Assembly: GCA_037176845.1 (NCBI GenBank)
Contig: JAYKXP010000127.1
Span: forward strand, 1-64,000
DNA: 64,000 nucleotides
Direction of reading: 5' to 3'
Source: Paramarasmius palmivorus
Lineage: Eukaryota > Basidiomycota > Agaricomycetes > Agaricales > Marasmiaceae
The number at the start of each line of letters is the position of its first letter. The first letter of the stretch is position 1. Under the pieces are notes generated by a model, which was not told the DNA's origin, did not search any database, and saw nothing but the letters and a program-made list of their open reading frames with translations. Shown here in pieces: positions 32,327-45,396 of the stretch. Made by a program: the position numbers and the translations under genes.

Positions 32327-35300
32327 CTACTGGTGATTCCAAGTACCACACTCTGCCTGCACCAGTGCTTCCGCTGCTAGTTTAGCCTGTTTGTTCTTCT
32401 CGCGGGTCGCTGCACCTTTTGCATTGGTTTCAGCCCGTTTTGCAGCACCTAGCTTCTGAGCTTCCGCTGCTCGATCCAGATGAAAATGTGTTCGCAGCTC
32501 CCTGAGCTTGACAGGTGCAGTTAATTGGCGTGGAAGTGTTAGCCGGATGAGATGGGCGTTATGCAAGGCATGCATGTTGAGGAGAAATCGGTCGTCATCA
32601 AGGTGCGCTATCTCTTTCTGATATGTCAGTGTTTCCACTCTTTCCTGAATGACAGGTTTCGCAGATATCTGCACTGTGCATTTTCCCATAACACAGTCAT
32701 GCTGTGCATTGAAACCGAAGAGGATTTCCTGAACAACGTTGGTAAGGATTACGCACAAGATTAAAAAAACGAAACTGACTTTCGGACTCAGGCAATGATG
32801 ATTATTTGTCCGAACAAGAACAGGCATTCCGAAATAGGTATCGCGAGAGCCCAAAATGTCAAAGTGGGTAACAATAACCAGGGCACTTTCTGGCATCGCC
32901 TTTTCAGGGGAAAGGATCGCATTGATCCTGCCGGCAATAGTCTCGCTCTGAAGCAAATGTTTTAGCTCCCAAGATGTTCGAAGAAGAGCGACAAGTTTCC
33001 TACACCATGCTTGTAGAAAATCCAGGATCCTTCCCGGCAGATGTCTTTGGACCGTGACACCGCAAACGCGCAACGTTCCCATGTCACGTCGGTACCTCTG
33101 CTTTTAAGAACCTGGGTCACGGATTCGGACCCCACAAGCCCAAGGGCTTCAAGGGCCTTGTGCCAGGTCGACGGTTGCCGCTTGTTCCGTGGTACACGTT
33201 TGACATGGCCTAGGTCAAAGAGTGAGTACTTGAGCTCCGATTTGTAGCTCGTGACTCTCACCTGCTTGAACAGTTTCTTCGTTGACCCAACCGAGTCGAC
33301 GCTGTAATTCTTGATTGGTCTTTAAGAAGTTGCGTACACGGGAACCCGCCTGGATGTACTCCCCACTTTGGCCGTTTTTCCAATAGCCGCCGCTGACCAT
33401 ATGTTTGAATCTCTCCATGCCTGCGATCGTCACTGCAATGTCTCGACTTGGTGCCAAATGATTCGAGAGAATGCTGCAGTATCGAAATACAGCATTGTAA
33501 CACTCAAAAACTTCGGTTGAAAATGCAACTGCAAGTCCAAAACGTCGGATATCGTCCGGGAGATGGGTTAAGACGTGTAACTTGACTTTCTTCATTATTC
33601 GGCATGGATCCACAATGGCCCAGGTGTCCAGTAAGTTATCTATCAGAACTTGGAGATCTGCCTAAAGATGACAATCAGTACAGATATCCTCGTGAAATAT
33701 GATTGAGACCTTACAAGGTAAACATCCATATCATGTATTTCTGTATGCCATAACATTGCGCCCAGTTCTCCTGATGCCTTCCAGACGTTAAACCAAGCCG
33801 GTGAGCAAATGCCATGAATATGAAAGATCCCGAGTTGCTGAAGCACTTTAAGGTGCTTTCCGATGAGGTTGTTCTTGTACTTGACCAAATACTGAGCACG
33901 TATAGGTGGGATTGAAAGGCCGTCTGTCCAGGATGATTGAAGTCGAGCCGCAAACAGTTTCTCTTCTTCGGAATCCTTTGCCCACAACCGACTTGTTTCG
34001 TACCAAACATACTTCTTGGCTCCAAGTAGCCATGTGTGCAAGATCTCGACCGGCGTGTCTTTGTGGGGATCAATACCTAAGTTGTACAGCTTAGAAGTTA
34101 GGCTAAATTGACATGTTTGAGTTATTACACTCACCTCGAGTTGCCAGAAGAACATTATAGTGATCACCAGGTCGTATGTCGAAACGTGAAGCTAAAGAGT
34201 GTTAGTAGGTACACCTCTTGTTTCACCATGATGGTACGTACAATGATTATCTGGCAGATGCGCTATTGAGTTTACGGGTTGTGTGACCAGCCATTCCCAA
34301 AGTTCTCCGGCAATGATATCCTTGATCTCCTCGACAATTCCCTTCCTAGTCTCCTTGCTAAGAGTGCTGTTTAGCCGGCTATCTCGAGTAGTAACGTCCT
34401 TTGTCTGCTTGTGCAGGAGGTCATTGGACATCTCGAGGAGAATGCCAATCCAGTGCTGCGCAATCTTGTCCTTTATGCCAGTTGCAGTTGCTAAATCCCT
34501 TACGGCGTCTGAGTTACCCCGACATGCGAGCTTGAGCTGGTCCCGAATAGCACCAACAGTCTCCTGACAGGTTCGAGGTTCTCCGACACTATATAGGGCT
34601 CCATACCCTGCATTGCTCTCGCGCATGACCTCTGATCCACCAGCCATGTCACGACGGCAGAACTGGTTACCTTTGCCCCCAATGTGGGACGCGGTTTCTG
34701 ATTGCTGGGGGTTGTCAGCGGGGAGATAATGCGGGACAATTTGGAAGAGAATCTCTTCTTCGAGCTCGCAGTCATAGGCTTCATGCCACCGGTCTTCCTG
34801 GCTAAGATTTGCTTGAGATACAACACTCAGACGGCATAAAAACATGCTCACAAATCTTCCTGGAGCGCAACAAATTGTTCCGATGATGAGGCAAAAGTTG
34901 AAGTTGAGCAGAAGCGAACAAAATATTCTTGACAAAGCTTGATGTGTGGTAGACTAGCATTTGTCACATAGACGTTGGTATGTGCATTATATTGCTTGCT
35001 TCGATTGCCTGAGACGTCGTCACTCCAAGGAATGACACGGAGTCGAAACACTGGCCGGCCCTTTGCAATGGCACGTATAGGGTTCAATGCTATGACACGA
35101 AACTCTCAGAAGCCATTACGATGAGATTTACGGATACACTTACGGAGTTTGAATTGGAAAAGTGAAGTTAAATCTAACGCGTTATGCTTCAATGATGCAG
35201 CAGGAATACGGGACACAAGCTCGGAATTTATGACCAGTGAGCCATTAATGATATCCGCGCTATGAGCATCAGCATGTACTATTCCTTTCACAGTTACCCA

Positions 35301-35953
35301 GCGTATCGGAATGAATAACTGTCCATCGTGAGTCTGAGCGAGCTCCTGCACATAAAAATGCCGATGGCGATTGGCTGCAGAGCTCCAATCTGCCCACATT
35401 GGAGATAGCTCATTCGGATCAACCTCCTTCAACCACTTTTCAGCCTGCCATGTTTCTGAGATGACCTCTGACACCTCGGGATACAGACGCAGATGCTTTC
35501 TAACAAAAGGGTTTCCCCAGTCCTGAAAAGTGTTGAGGTTAGCCGCCTGGCCTGGCATCCGAACCATGAAATAGGGTGCCGTATACTTACCAGAGCAAGC
35601 AACTGTGCCGGATGGCTCATATGAAAATTGTTTCCAAGGGAGGAAACATGGGGCTTCGGTGAGAGGCCGAAAATACTATCGAGCTTTTTCTGCAGGTTAC
35701 GAAGTTGAGTGTACTTTGGTACGTTTGGAGTTCCACACTCGCGCATGACCCAAAGGATGGTTTTGACATGATCTTCAGAAACATCAGGAAAATCCCAAAA
35801 TGAGAATTCGGCAGAATTTGTGCAACCTCGGCTAATGACCCTAACAACCGGTAATTCACGTAGGTTCAAGAGATTTGTGAGAATTTGTTCGAGTTCGTTC
35901 CCTTTTGTTGCCCGCGACGAAAAATTAGTGCACTTTGTGCTACTTTGTGCCAA
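32327..35953 (-). pseudogene. transposase-like multi-copy Agaricomycete gene, frameshifted
   Basis: Exons read 35953-35591, 35522-35144, about 35110-34855, about 34805-34235, then further exons to 33216 and from about 33197 down to 32327, with consistent splice phases. Recognisable blocks are FWDFPDV, NPFVRKHLRLYP, the segment with GNRSKQYNAHTNVY and YFVRFCSTS, and HVLTHLPDDIRRFG. I know these from very abundant basidiomycete proteins that behave like a DNA-transposon family; the superfamily is uncertain. The frame breaks at about 32968-32970, where one G appears lost after a GGG run. The last 200 residues, ending in an Ala/Lys-rich helix, are therefore out of frame. The start at 35953 may not be the true N terminus. 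Confidence 0.65.
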
Positions 35954-37259
35954 TTTATATCAGCTTCTTCAAGAGTTGCTGAGTCGAGTATCCGGCAGTT
36001 ACGGACTCGGAGGGCCAAGCCAAGATACTCTGCATATTACATACTAAACATTGCTCTGTTTTATTATATAAGTACAATCATAAGTGTACAGCAAGCTCTA
36101 GGGATGCTACTTTCCTAAGCCCGTTGGAAGGGAATTGGAAGGGGTACCGAGGCACGCGCCGGCGCACGTATACAGGCGTATACTTTCAACAAAGTTGTCG
36201 CTAAGTCCGGAATCGGCTAATTCCGAAGCCACCATCAACTGTACAGTTCCTCGGTAACTTCCGAAGATTTATTCCAGAACGGTCACGCCATTGTTGACTT
36301 TGATTTCTTTTCTTCACCCGCGTTCTGTTACACCCCAGTCAGCCCCAGTCCCACCCACTTCCTCTCTATAACACCTTCAACATTTGCCTACGCAGGCCTT
36401 CCTCAGTCAACGTATGGGTGGACTCACAATTGTAACCTTCGGAGACTAATCAGTTTCCACTAGACACGGCTTGAGTTTGTTTAGTTCTGATTGAATTAGT
36501 GAGTCTCTCATTCAGCCTTCGTTCAAACCTGTCTAATGTCTTCTCAGACTCCTTTGTACAGCTGCCTTATCCCTCAATACCTCCACCTACATCGTTCACA
36601 TGATTCGCCTCTGATCCCTACTCATTCCTCACGTATGTCACCTCTGTTTGTTTTGCTGCCGCTGAGCTAATCATAGCCTTGTTATAGCTTGTCAGACCTT
36701 CAGTCTCCTTCATCAATTGACGTAGGGTCGGAAGGGTGCATCGTGTACTTTAGATAGTGTAGATCTAGTGTAGCATGACCTTGTAAGAGTAGATAGGGTC
36801 GTAATACATGCTTTTTTACAACTTCATACTGTTCTATTCATCGCTGGAAGTGACTGAATAATACAAACTAAGCACCAGTGAATTGATTCTAATCAACGCA
36901 AATGAGGACGGATCTGAACAAATTTTAACAAACCTGCAGATGGGATATTGAATTAGAACAAATCGGTCAAACCATCAAATTGCATCAAATTTGACCGGTT
37001 AGTGAGAATTTGTTCGCTTTTGCCCAGTCTCGCGGAAATACGGACGAAGTTGGCCGAATTCCCATTTTGGAATTTTCCTGATGAAGCCGGAGGCGAGGAA
37101 GGTTACACAAAAGGTCAAGCATGAACATCTAAACATTGAAGTGAGGATGACCATTGATGATAATGAAGGTGAGAAACGGCACACACTGTTTTGGAACCGT
37201 GGGGTTTCCACTCCTCCGCGTCGTGTGCGTGAGATTCAACCTCCATATCCTCTCTCTCA
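35954..37259. other. noncoding region with transposase remnant
   Basis: No intact gene. A plus-strand fragment at about 37030-37085 can be read as LAEFPFWNFPDE, like the FWDFPDV block of the minus-strand transposase-like gene but inverted. A foldback sits at 36956-37015. GTATACAGGCGTATAC, a repeated six-base palindrome, is at 36168-36183. Confidence 0.4.
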
Positions 37260-37940
37260 TCATCGGATCCCATGTCTGGTCAAGCGTGAAAGGTTTGTAA
37301 AGTCTATAACTGGAATTGGAATTGGCTCACCCAAGTTTTCGATAGCCATGTTCAATTGGTCCATAACAGGGTTGCTATGGTTGTCTGTGTCTTCAAGAGA
37401 TTCAACATCGAAAACGGAACTCGTTGACAGAAATCCAATGTTGTCCATTTGATGTGTCAAGACATCATGGTTTCGCAATCTTGATACATTTGGATCTTCG
37501 CCAGCAGTGAGAACAACAGGTTGTCCAAGAATGGTGTCGAAGTATGTTCCTTCATGTTCATCCAAGATAATATTGCTGAAAACCCCTCCTTCTGCAGTGT
37601 CAGATATCGGCTCATGATCGGAACCTGGCTCCTTCAAGATCTCGTCCAAATCTTCCATGACTGCGATGTGGGTTTCGGCATTTGGTGGTGCTGGATGTAC
37701 CTCAGGGATGATTGTTGCTCGCAGGTTCGACCGTGATGGTAAAGAGCCTCCAGGAGAAAGCGTCTGACAGGCCTGGAGAGCTTTCAAATGCATGGCAGTC
37801 TTGAGGTGCGAGCTCTTTGATGTCTTTTTAATGATGCCATCTGATTCGTTATTTGCACAGGAAGCACAAATTGTGCATTTTGTCCGACTTCGGTCTCCAG
37901 AAACTGGCTCCCAGACTTCCCAGTGGTCAGCACGAAACAT
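37260..37940 (-). pseudogene. zinc-finger N-terminal exon of a transposase-like gene
   Basis: 226 codons, starting with an aromatic/acidic segment and a C-x2-C...H...H pattern (CTIC, then SSHL and AMHL) that looks like a BED- or C2H2-type finger. A long acidic stretch follows. The frame stops at 37260, but an acidic reading continues in another frame to about 37140, which suggests an indel or a missed intron. It is in the same direction as the 32327-35953 gene and is probably its separated 5' part or part of a second copy. Confidence 0.5.
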
Positions 37941-38193
37941 CAGCTGGGTTAAATGAGGACTTACAGTTGGACATTATGGCTCATGTCAAGTCACTTTGCC
38001 GACGATATCTCTGCGGCTTTCACAAACCACAATGAGCAGGAGCTATTCCAAATTGAGCAAGCCATGCTCCTGGGCTTGATCGCAATATTCGTGAGAACAC
38101 TTGGGGATCCATGAGACTGCAAGAGGTGGTGCGACCCTTAACCCTTTCTTTTCTTCCACCTTCATCCCACTCATTTTTGTTTTCTAAGCCATA

Positions 38194-39597
38194 ATGTCCG
38201 ACATCAGCGATACCGACGACTTCCGAGATGTTCTCAACAGCTCTCCCATTCAAAGTCCTTTCATTTCTCCTTCTCTTCTTCCCGGCGAGTCCCAACAAGA
38301 AGACACTTCGCCTCAGCCTGCTGCGGGCAGCCTGCACGATTCGGTTGGTCAGACTCAGACCATTGACGGTCTGGGTTTCGATGCGTCACAGGCAAATGCT
38401 GCTGCAATTGCAGCTTTAACTCAGGCATACTCTGCAACAACTGATTACACACAAATTGCGGCTGGATATGGTCACCGTATGGCACTCAACGACACCGGGA
38501 AGACTCTGCTCACAGAGTTTAGTCAAGTAAGTCCTTCACCATCTATTTGTAAGCTTCTAACTCAAGACCAATTACAGATTCCAGATGCTCGTCAACAAAT
38601 GATGATGGTCTACAGTACCCAGCTCCAGCTCTTCCAAAAAATCAACTTGCTTCGGCCTTCGGAGGAGGCTTTTACCATTAGCACTAATCTTGCGGTATGT
38701 TCAACTCATTGTATACATAAACTCGTTGGGTAACTCAGACTGACACAGGCTCACATTGATGCAAACACTACGAGAATCTTTCTGGATTCCCAGCTTGGTG
38801 CCTACATCACCGATCAATGGCCCAAAAGAAAAGTTGTTGTACGTCCTCATATCTATATCGTTCATAGTACGGCGCAGTTGATTGAATCTCCATTCTATCA
38901 GCGCCGACTCTCCGATCATCCGGAATGGGGCTTGACAGCCACTATTGCAGCCGATAGAGTCGCGATGAAAGCTATTGGCAAGAGGATTGGTTCCCGTCTG
39001 ACCCACCACCGAAATGATACCAAAGAGACGGTGCGTCATCTTAATAATACAGCGACATACTCTAACCTCTCAACCTAGGTTGGCAACTCCCTTGGTCAAT
39101 TCAACACCGAAACAAAGACCTTCGAAGGGGAGGCCGTCGGGATCATTGACCTTTGTGAACAGGTTATCCGAGAGGTTGGTGGCCGCAATTATGAATTGCA
39201 AGTTGATGCAGCATTCTGTGCTCGCATTGCATTGATTGTAAGGCATCTGAACCGTCTTTTGTGGCATGCTACTCACTTTACAGTTTTTCATTTAGCGCAA
39301 AGTGTATGTTTCAACCACAAAAGCTTCGACAAACCCAGGAAAAGCACCCAAGGATTTTTGGAAGGAAGTCGATGCTGCCTTGGAGAAGATCCGGGATGAA
39401 AAGAATGGGGATCAAGTGAAGATCTCCAAGTACGTTCAATATTGCGCGCCGTCCGAGTCATCGTTGAGCACTAACGTTCTGATTGTCGCAGGGTCATGAC
39501 AAAGATCCTCGACAATGATTGCAAAAAATACGGTCAAATTCCCGCTGTTGCTATCTCTTCACTCCCTCTTCCTCGCGCTACCACAGCAGATGTATAA
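38194..39597 (+). CDS. Agaricomycete multi-copy protein of unknown function, 376 aa
   Basis: Six exons: 38194-38526, 38578-38694, 38749-39030, 39079-39237, 39296-39429 and 39492-39597. All phases fit, giving 377 codons. The first 50 residues are Asp/Ser-rich; the rest is mixed alpha/beta with a conserved-looking core around WPKRKVVVRPHIY and the FYQRRLSDHPEWG to RIGSRLTHHRN stretch. I recognise the core from many Agaricomycete predicted proteins, often next to mobile elements; no function is known to me. No transmembrane or signal segment is seen. No defect is visible. Confidence 0.75.
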
Positions 39598-42500
39598 CGG
39601 GTATTCAATGTTCGGGTTCCGTTTGCGGCAATCGTTTCGCTCCTTTTCACTACATTCGTTATAATCAATTTCATGTGCATAATTTTACATTAGTGGACTA
39701 TCATCAATGTGATACAGTTTGATCAATTACTCGTTTGAACAGTGATAAGTGAGCATGAAAGTGACCAGAAAGCAACCCAAAAGTAACAACTGAGTGCCAG
39801 CGCGGCGTCAACTCAATGCTAATCCTTTGATGTGATTATGATATTCTCGCAGAGAGAAAGGGAAAAAATGAGTGTTAATGTCATGAGGATAATGTGTACT
39901 CGGAAGGACGTCTGAATCTCGTCAGGATATCCTGGTGAAACGTCGGCTGGACAGAGGACCATGGAACGCAAATAAAATTTATGATCTGACATCCTCATAA
40001 TGTCCCGAGTGCAAAGTATCCACGTCACTGATGTTTCGACATTACATCAACTTGGTGATCTTCTTGACACGTCCTCCCAAACGCGCGGTGTAGCATCATC
40101 ATCGAGGATGTCTAATGCTACCTCATCCAAATTGGGTGTTCCTTACCGTGAACAAAGCTCATCATACCTCAAAGTCCGACTCCAAGGTACGTTCTCTTCA
40201 CATATGCAAACCTTATCCGACCTTACGATCTTCATAGTTCAGCGAGGTTGATATATAATGTCAGGTCATACCTCAAAAGGATACACATGCTCGAGGCTTT
40301 GTTACCAAACCATCGAGGCTAGGGATGCTGGTAATATCCAAAATGCATATTTGCCATGTATCTAGCGCGATGCAAACACGATCTCATCACAACCGTATAC
40401 CGTTTCCGAGAGGTCTACCTTCAGTATTTGGACGGTAGCTGGTGAACGTGAACAGACGTAACATCACCTAAAGTGATTGGAAGCTGCAAAAGATGCCAGT
40501 ATCGGTCAGCAAAACCGTCCTATGCTATTGGCGTTCAACGTTCCCTGAGATCATCGACCAGCTACAGCTTCGAAGACCATCTAGATCAAGGACTAAGGCG
40601 CATGATAAGATATATCTGCACACAAAGGCAGTCGTGGAGCAAAGACCACCAGTTCCTACTTCATCCTCAACCAAACTCAGTTCACTGCAGTCTACTCTCA
40701 GCGAACGACTGGATTAGGTATTCAAAACGATTGAGATGTGGATTTGGTAAGAGTCTGATATCTGTCCTGGGTACCGAATAATCAAACTGAAGAATTTACA
40801 GCTCGGATGGCTAGGACATGTGACATTACTTTTGTACACATATAGAGCAACAAACAAAGATACTGGATTCCGTTGTGCGTTGATGGTCGCAATCTATCTC
40901 GTTCTACACTCGAACATCTAGAACCCACGATTCAGTGGCTCAGCTAGTCTCGGAAAGATAGCACGATCTCCGCACAAGCTCGGTATTCCTAAGTCTGAGT
41001 CAATCACCGATAAAGCCTTCAAGCCATAATACATACCTCACTAAGCCGACAACCAAATCCTTCGTCCTGACTCTCCACGCCAATAAGACGAACACAGACA
41101 GTATCGACAAAACGTCCGCAGAATGCCCGAGAGGCGACTTCAAGGCGAATAGAAGCCCAATTTAGGTCGCTTCTGCCGCTATCTTGAGCCTTCTTTGGAG
41201 ATAATGACGGCGCGTGGAAGATTGGGAAGCGAAGAGAGCCTTCCTAAGCCATGATCCCTGCATTGCTAAGACACCGCGTCTGCAGGAAGAAACGATTCCT
41301 CTCAGAATCATCGCAATGAGATCGCATCTGCGGTACAGAGAAGTATGTCCCCGATTCGAGAACAGCTGAGACTGCAGGATCCTGGAAAACTCCACACCAT
41401 TGCTGACAACGTGCTGATGAAGGCATGGGTGTTGACGAGCAAGATGGACCGTCTGACGGGTGCTAGGGCCTTTGTTGAATGGGGCATGGTGTAGACGCTG
41501 CGATCCATTCATTGTCGATCCTGAGCTTACTGTGAACGATGCAATATCAGTAAAATGAATAAGACAGGGAAGCAAAGCGCTCACAAGTCAAGCCTTGTTC
41601 TTGGTGACACTTTCTCTAATGTGAATCCTTGACTGAGGGTAGAGAAAACCAGGTGTAGAGTATGATATCGAGCGCTGTATGTGACAGCTGAAGAGACCCT
41701 GGCTGAAGAGTTCGTGGGGTTGGCGTGTTCATGGTATTCATCGGCATCCAACAATCGACCCTGTTGGCAAACAAAACCAGCAACCAGAAATTGGACGGGT
41801 CCTTCCTCGGTACATCATCCAGCTGGAGAGTCACAAGCCGTAACAGTAATGGTGTCTGTTATTAGGTGAGAAGGTGTGCTGTACCCTCGGCACGCCTATC
41901 ACCTGCGTACCCACATCAGCAGCCTTCCATCCCGACCTTCCATCAGCAGCGGTACCGTGAACTATCCAAGCATAGGCTTGCTTCGCGTCTGACCCAAACC
42001 CAATGAACGAGAACGAGAACGACCAGATTGAAAGTTGGTATTTGAATGTTGAGGTAAAGCTGAGCTGTGGGTGTACAGATGTGGGTGCAAGGTAAACGTT
42101 CTGGATGAGAGGCACATTCGACGTCTAATGTTCAGCATCTGGGAAGCGTCATATAGATAGGCGGTGCGTGTATCTTCCGGAAACGCGAAGTTGTACGGGT
42201 TCTAAACAGGCAGGTACTTCCGTGAGATTGTAAGATACGAACATCAATCGCTATAGTCAACGTTAGCAACTGCTGCGAGAAAGATAAAAAGAACAGATAT
42301 ATACTCACTGGCAAGTAGACCGCAATCCGACTCTCCCCAAAGTCACATCTCAACTCTGCGTATCCAGGAGATGATACAAATCGAATTCTCCCAACGATCC
42401 ATTGCTCCCGGACACATATCTTTCGCGTCTTCTCTGTAAAAGACGGAACGAGAGGCAGAGGCACTGGGTATGTAGCTCCTCCTCCTTCAGCGGGCACTGA

Positions 42501-45396
42501 AGGACGGTATTCTACGAAGGCGATCTCCTAAACGCAAAAGGATGGCGAAACCATCTTGCAGGGTGCAGGTGGAGCACGACTGGATCTGGTTTCTGTCCTT
42601 CGAGCATGATGATGTAGGTGTCGTTCTGGGTTCTATACGTCCTAGGGGATTTCTTGTAACTCTTAGATGCTACAGAAGCTGAAAACGTGAACGAATGGTT
42701 CAGTTCAACGAACATTCACCACGGAGTGAGTTCGACACACCTCGCCCAAGACATTCACGTTGACGTCTGTGTAGTTGTGGTAGTTCCCTGGACCCTTGTA
42801 CTCGACATGGGTTTTGCTTTCTGTCATCACCGGTCATATCCTGTGCTTGCCTGGTGTCCGTGGGTACTAGAGCCCTTCGTGTTGATGGGATTCGGAGCCA
42901 GCAGCAGTATTAGCCAGATGTACTAGCTAGAGTAACCGTCGGCGTGAGTAACTGAAAGCTGAGGAAGAAAAGGTACAGACGTACCCATGCCCGCTTCTTC
43001 ATCGCACCTTCGAGAACGACTGATTACACGTTCGAAAGGGGAAATATCCTTCGGAAAAGACATCAAATCGCGCTAAGGGTAACCATCAGTAAACGACGGT
43101 ACACTGACTCGGAGAATGTTTGAACATACCCATCTAACGATGAACTTTGCTATGATGCTATCAAATCCTCGGTTCAACAGCCCAAGGAACCAAGATGACC
43201 GCAGAAAACCCGGAGCCGAGGAACATCCCAGTTTTACACCTTCAAAACTGTAGAGATGCACCCGCACCAAAATGCGGCACCTGGCAGCTGTCATCTTTCT
43301 GATAGGCCTATAATCCTTCAACGATAACTCGCAATTCCCTTTTTCCCTAGTCTGAGGCATCGCCTATACCCCCAATAGTATCGAGGGAATGACCATAGAA
43401 CATTCCAAACCCAAATTAACTGGGAATCCACAAACGTGAGATGGAATGGGAGGATGGGATGAGAAGATTTAGGTTACTGGTCAGGAGATAGACAGAGCAC
43501 GAGTCGTCGATATGCTGGCTCCAACTTGGGTAACGATTAGGTGGTGTGTGTTGGGTGCAGGACAAGGTTGAGCGACTATGTGTTTGACTGAAAGCCTTGA
43601 GCTAGAGCTCTGGAAGATACCGCTGTAGATGAATGTAAGTAAAACGCCCTGAAGGGGTGAGGAACGAGTACTTACCCTGGGCATTATATAGTAGGTAGAA
43701 CCAGCAATTGCACCTCCAAGTAACTTCCACCATGCCAACCTCCGCATCTGCGCTTATCGTCACCAAAACAACCAGCAAGAGGTTTTTCGCGAGTGACTTG
43801 GCTGGAAGGGCCAGCTGAAAAAGGAGCAGATCAGGTGTGTTTGTGTTGTGGACTGTTGGGGGACCAGCGGTCTCTGGACACGACGATAGCAGTCTACGAG
43901 GGAGGACGCGCGAGGACGTTTGAAGGAGGGAGGAATAAAGAGGAAGCAGTGTAGTGGATTCATGAGGTGGAATGACGGTGTAGTACATGCAGCATTCGAA
44001 TTGGGGTGCGTATTGGGTGCGGGAGTGGAACTGCAGTCGAGTGGGGAAAGACGACGGCTCATGCTTTTATAGAGAGTAATGGGAAGACATGAATAGCAGG
44101 ATCTCCTACTAGTAGCGGGTACTAGAGTACTAGAGGTTGAAGAGATTGGGAGTGCGGAATGTGTGTCCGAGAACGGTATAGAACGTTGTTGGACTGGCAA
44201 CGCATCGGATTCAGGAAGACATTGATTGGCTATGGGACAGAAACCATCGAGGGAGGTGTAGTTGATGATCTGGGCTTGTACTTGAGTAGGAAGAGTAATG
44301 AGGAATGGTGAAAGTCGTAGAGTGAACAGGGTACATACCGAATTCCACATATTGTCGTGCCTTGGGGGTTTCGAGCTTGTAGGCAATCCTATCAGGCTGC
44401 TTGGTGTTAGAGCTCAAAACAATGAGCAAGTATTGGTTGTACATACCGTTATAAGTCTACGAATGGACGAACGCGGTCGGAAGATGGTGGTTTTGAGCAA
44501 GGAGCAATTGCCGGCGGCACACTGGACACCCTGCAAGTGACCTCTGACCACGACCAGGTCCCAATCCACCGTGCATGCATCTTATCCGACCTCACCATAG
44601 GTACGTCCTTTTCAACCTACATCCCTGGAAACATGCTCAGCCCATCTCTCAGGGCAACACCACACAACGCGCCTTTGATCTTCGATACCCCAACTCCCTT
44701 CGGTGCTCAGAGTGTGGATTTCGTAGGCTGAGTAAATAAAGGACAGGTGCGTTTTTATTCCTTTGCTTCATTCCTTGCTCTCACAACGTCTTCACTGCCT
44801 AGACCTTGACCACCCTCAATATCAGCATTCAGATATGCATGCCTCAGCCTCGGTCACCCTACGACATCAAAATCCTCAATCTTCGACCTATCCATAGCTC
44901 CACTCCCTCACTACGTGCACTGGAAACAAACGCAGCATTGCAGTCCAACCACCAGAGCCCACACTACCTCTCCGTTCTTGTTATTTCGGCACTACCTCAA
45001 GACTACACCCTGTATCCCCTGCCAAACTCAACATCCCATACCCATACCCACACACCAGGCATGGACATCGCTCCTGTCCATCCGACCCAGCACTCGCCGC
45101 CACTACTGGCAACGATTTCACACTTACACTTATTACCGAACCTAAACCCAAGCCCTGAAAACTCAATGAACGATTACGCACGCACACATCCAAGTTGGAA
45201 GCACCGATAAAGATGGGTCATAGGCTATTGGAGCTTGCGAGGATTTAGTTGACGAAAGGGATGTCGGGTTGGATTTGCGTGTGCGCATGGGAGCGACTAC
45301 ACCACCTCGGTGCTGGTACCAGTCACGTCGAGTACCATTCCTGGTCTTCGTCTGTCGCAGATATACAAACTGTGTTAAATTACACTAGTGCTACAC
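39598..45396. other. degenerate repeat-rich region
   Basis: No intact gene over 5.8 kb. Segments near 40190, 43000, 43400-44440 and 44470-45250 resemble parts of the ~2.8 kb unit seen at 28-31 and 50-54 kb. At 43760-44386 the minus strand keeps 208 open codons with a signal-peptide-like start and a Cys-containing region, probably a remnant of the ancestral gene. Several splice-like GTACGT sites are retained. Confidence 0.5.

Noticed and set aside
40473..40781. Overlapping plus-strand ORFs of 74-102 codons
   Set aside because: Both lie in degenerate repeat DNA, no splice sites extend them, and composition is not convincing.
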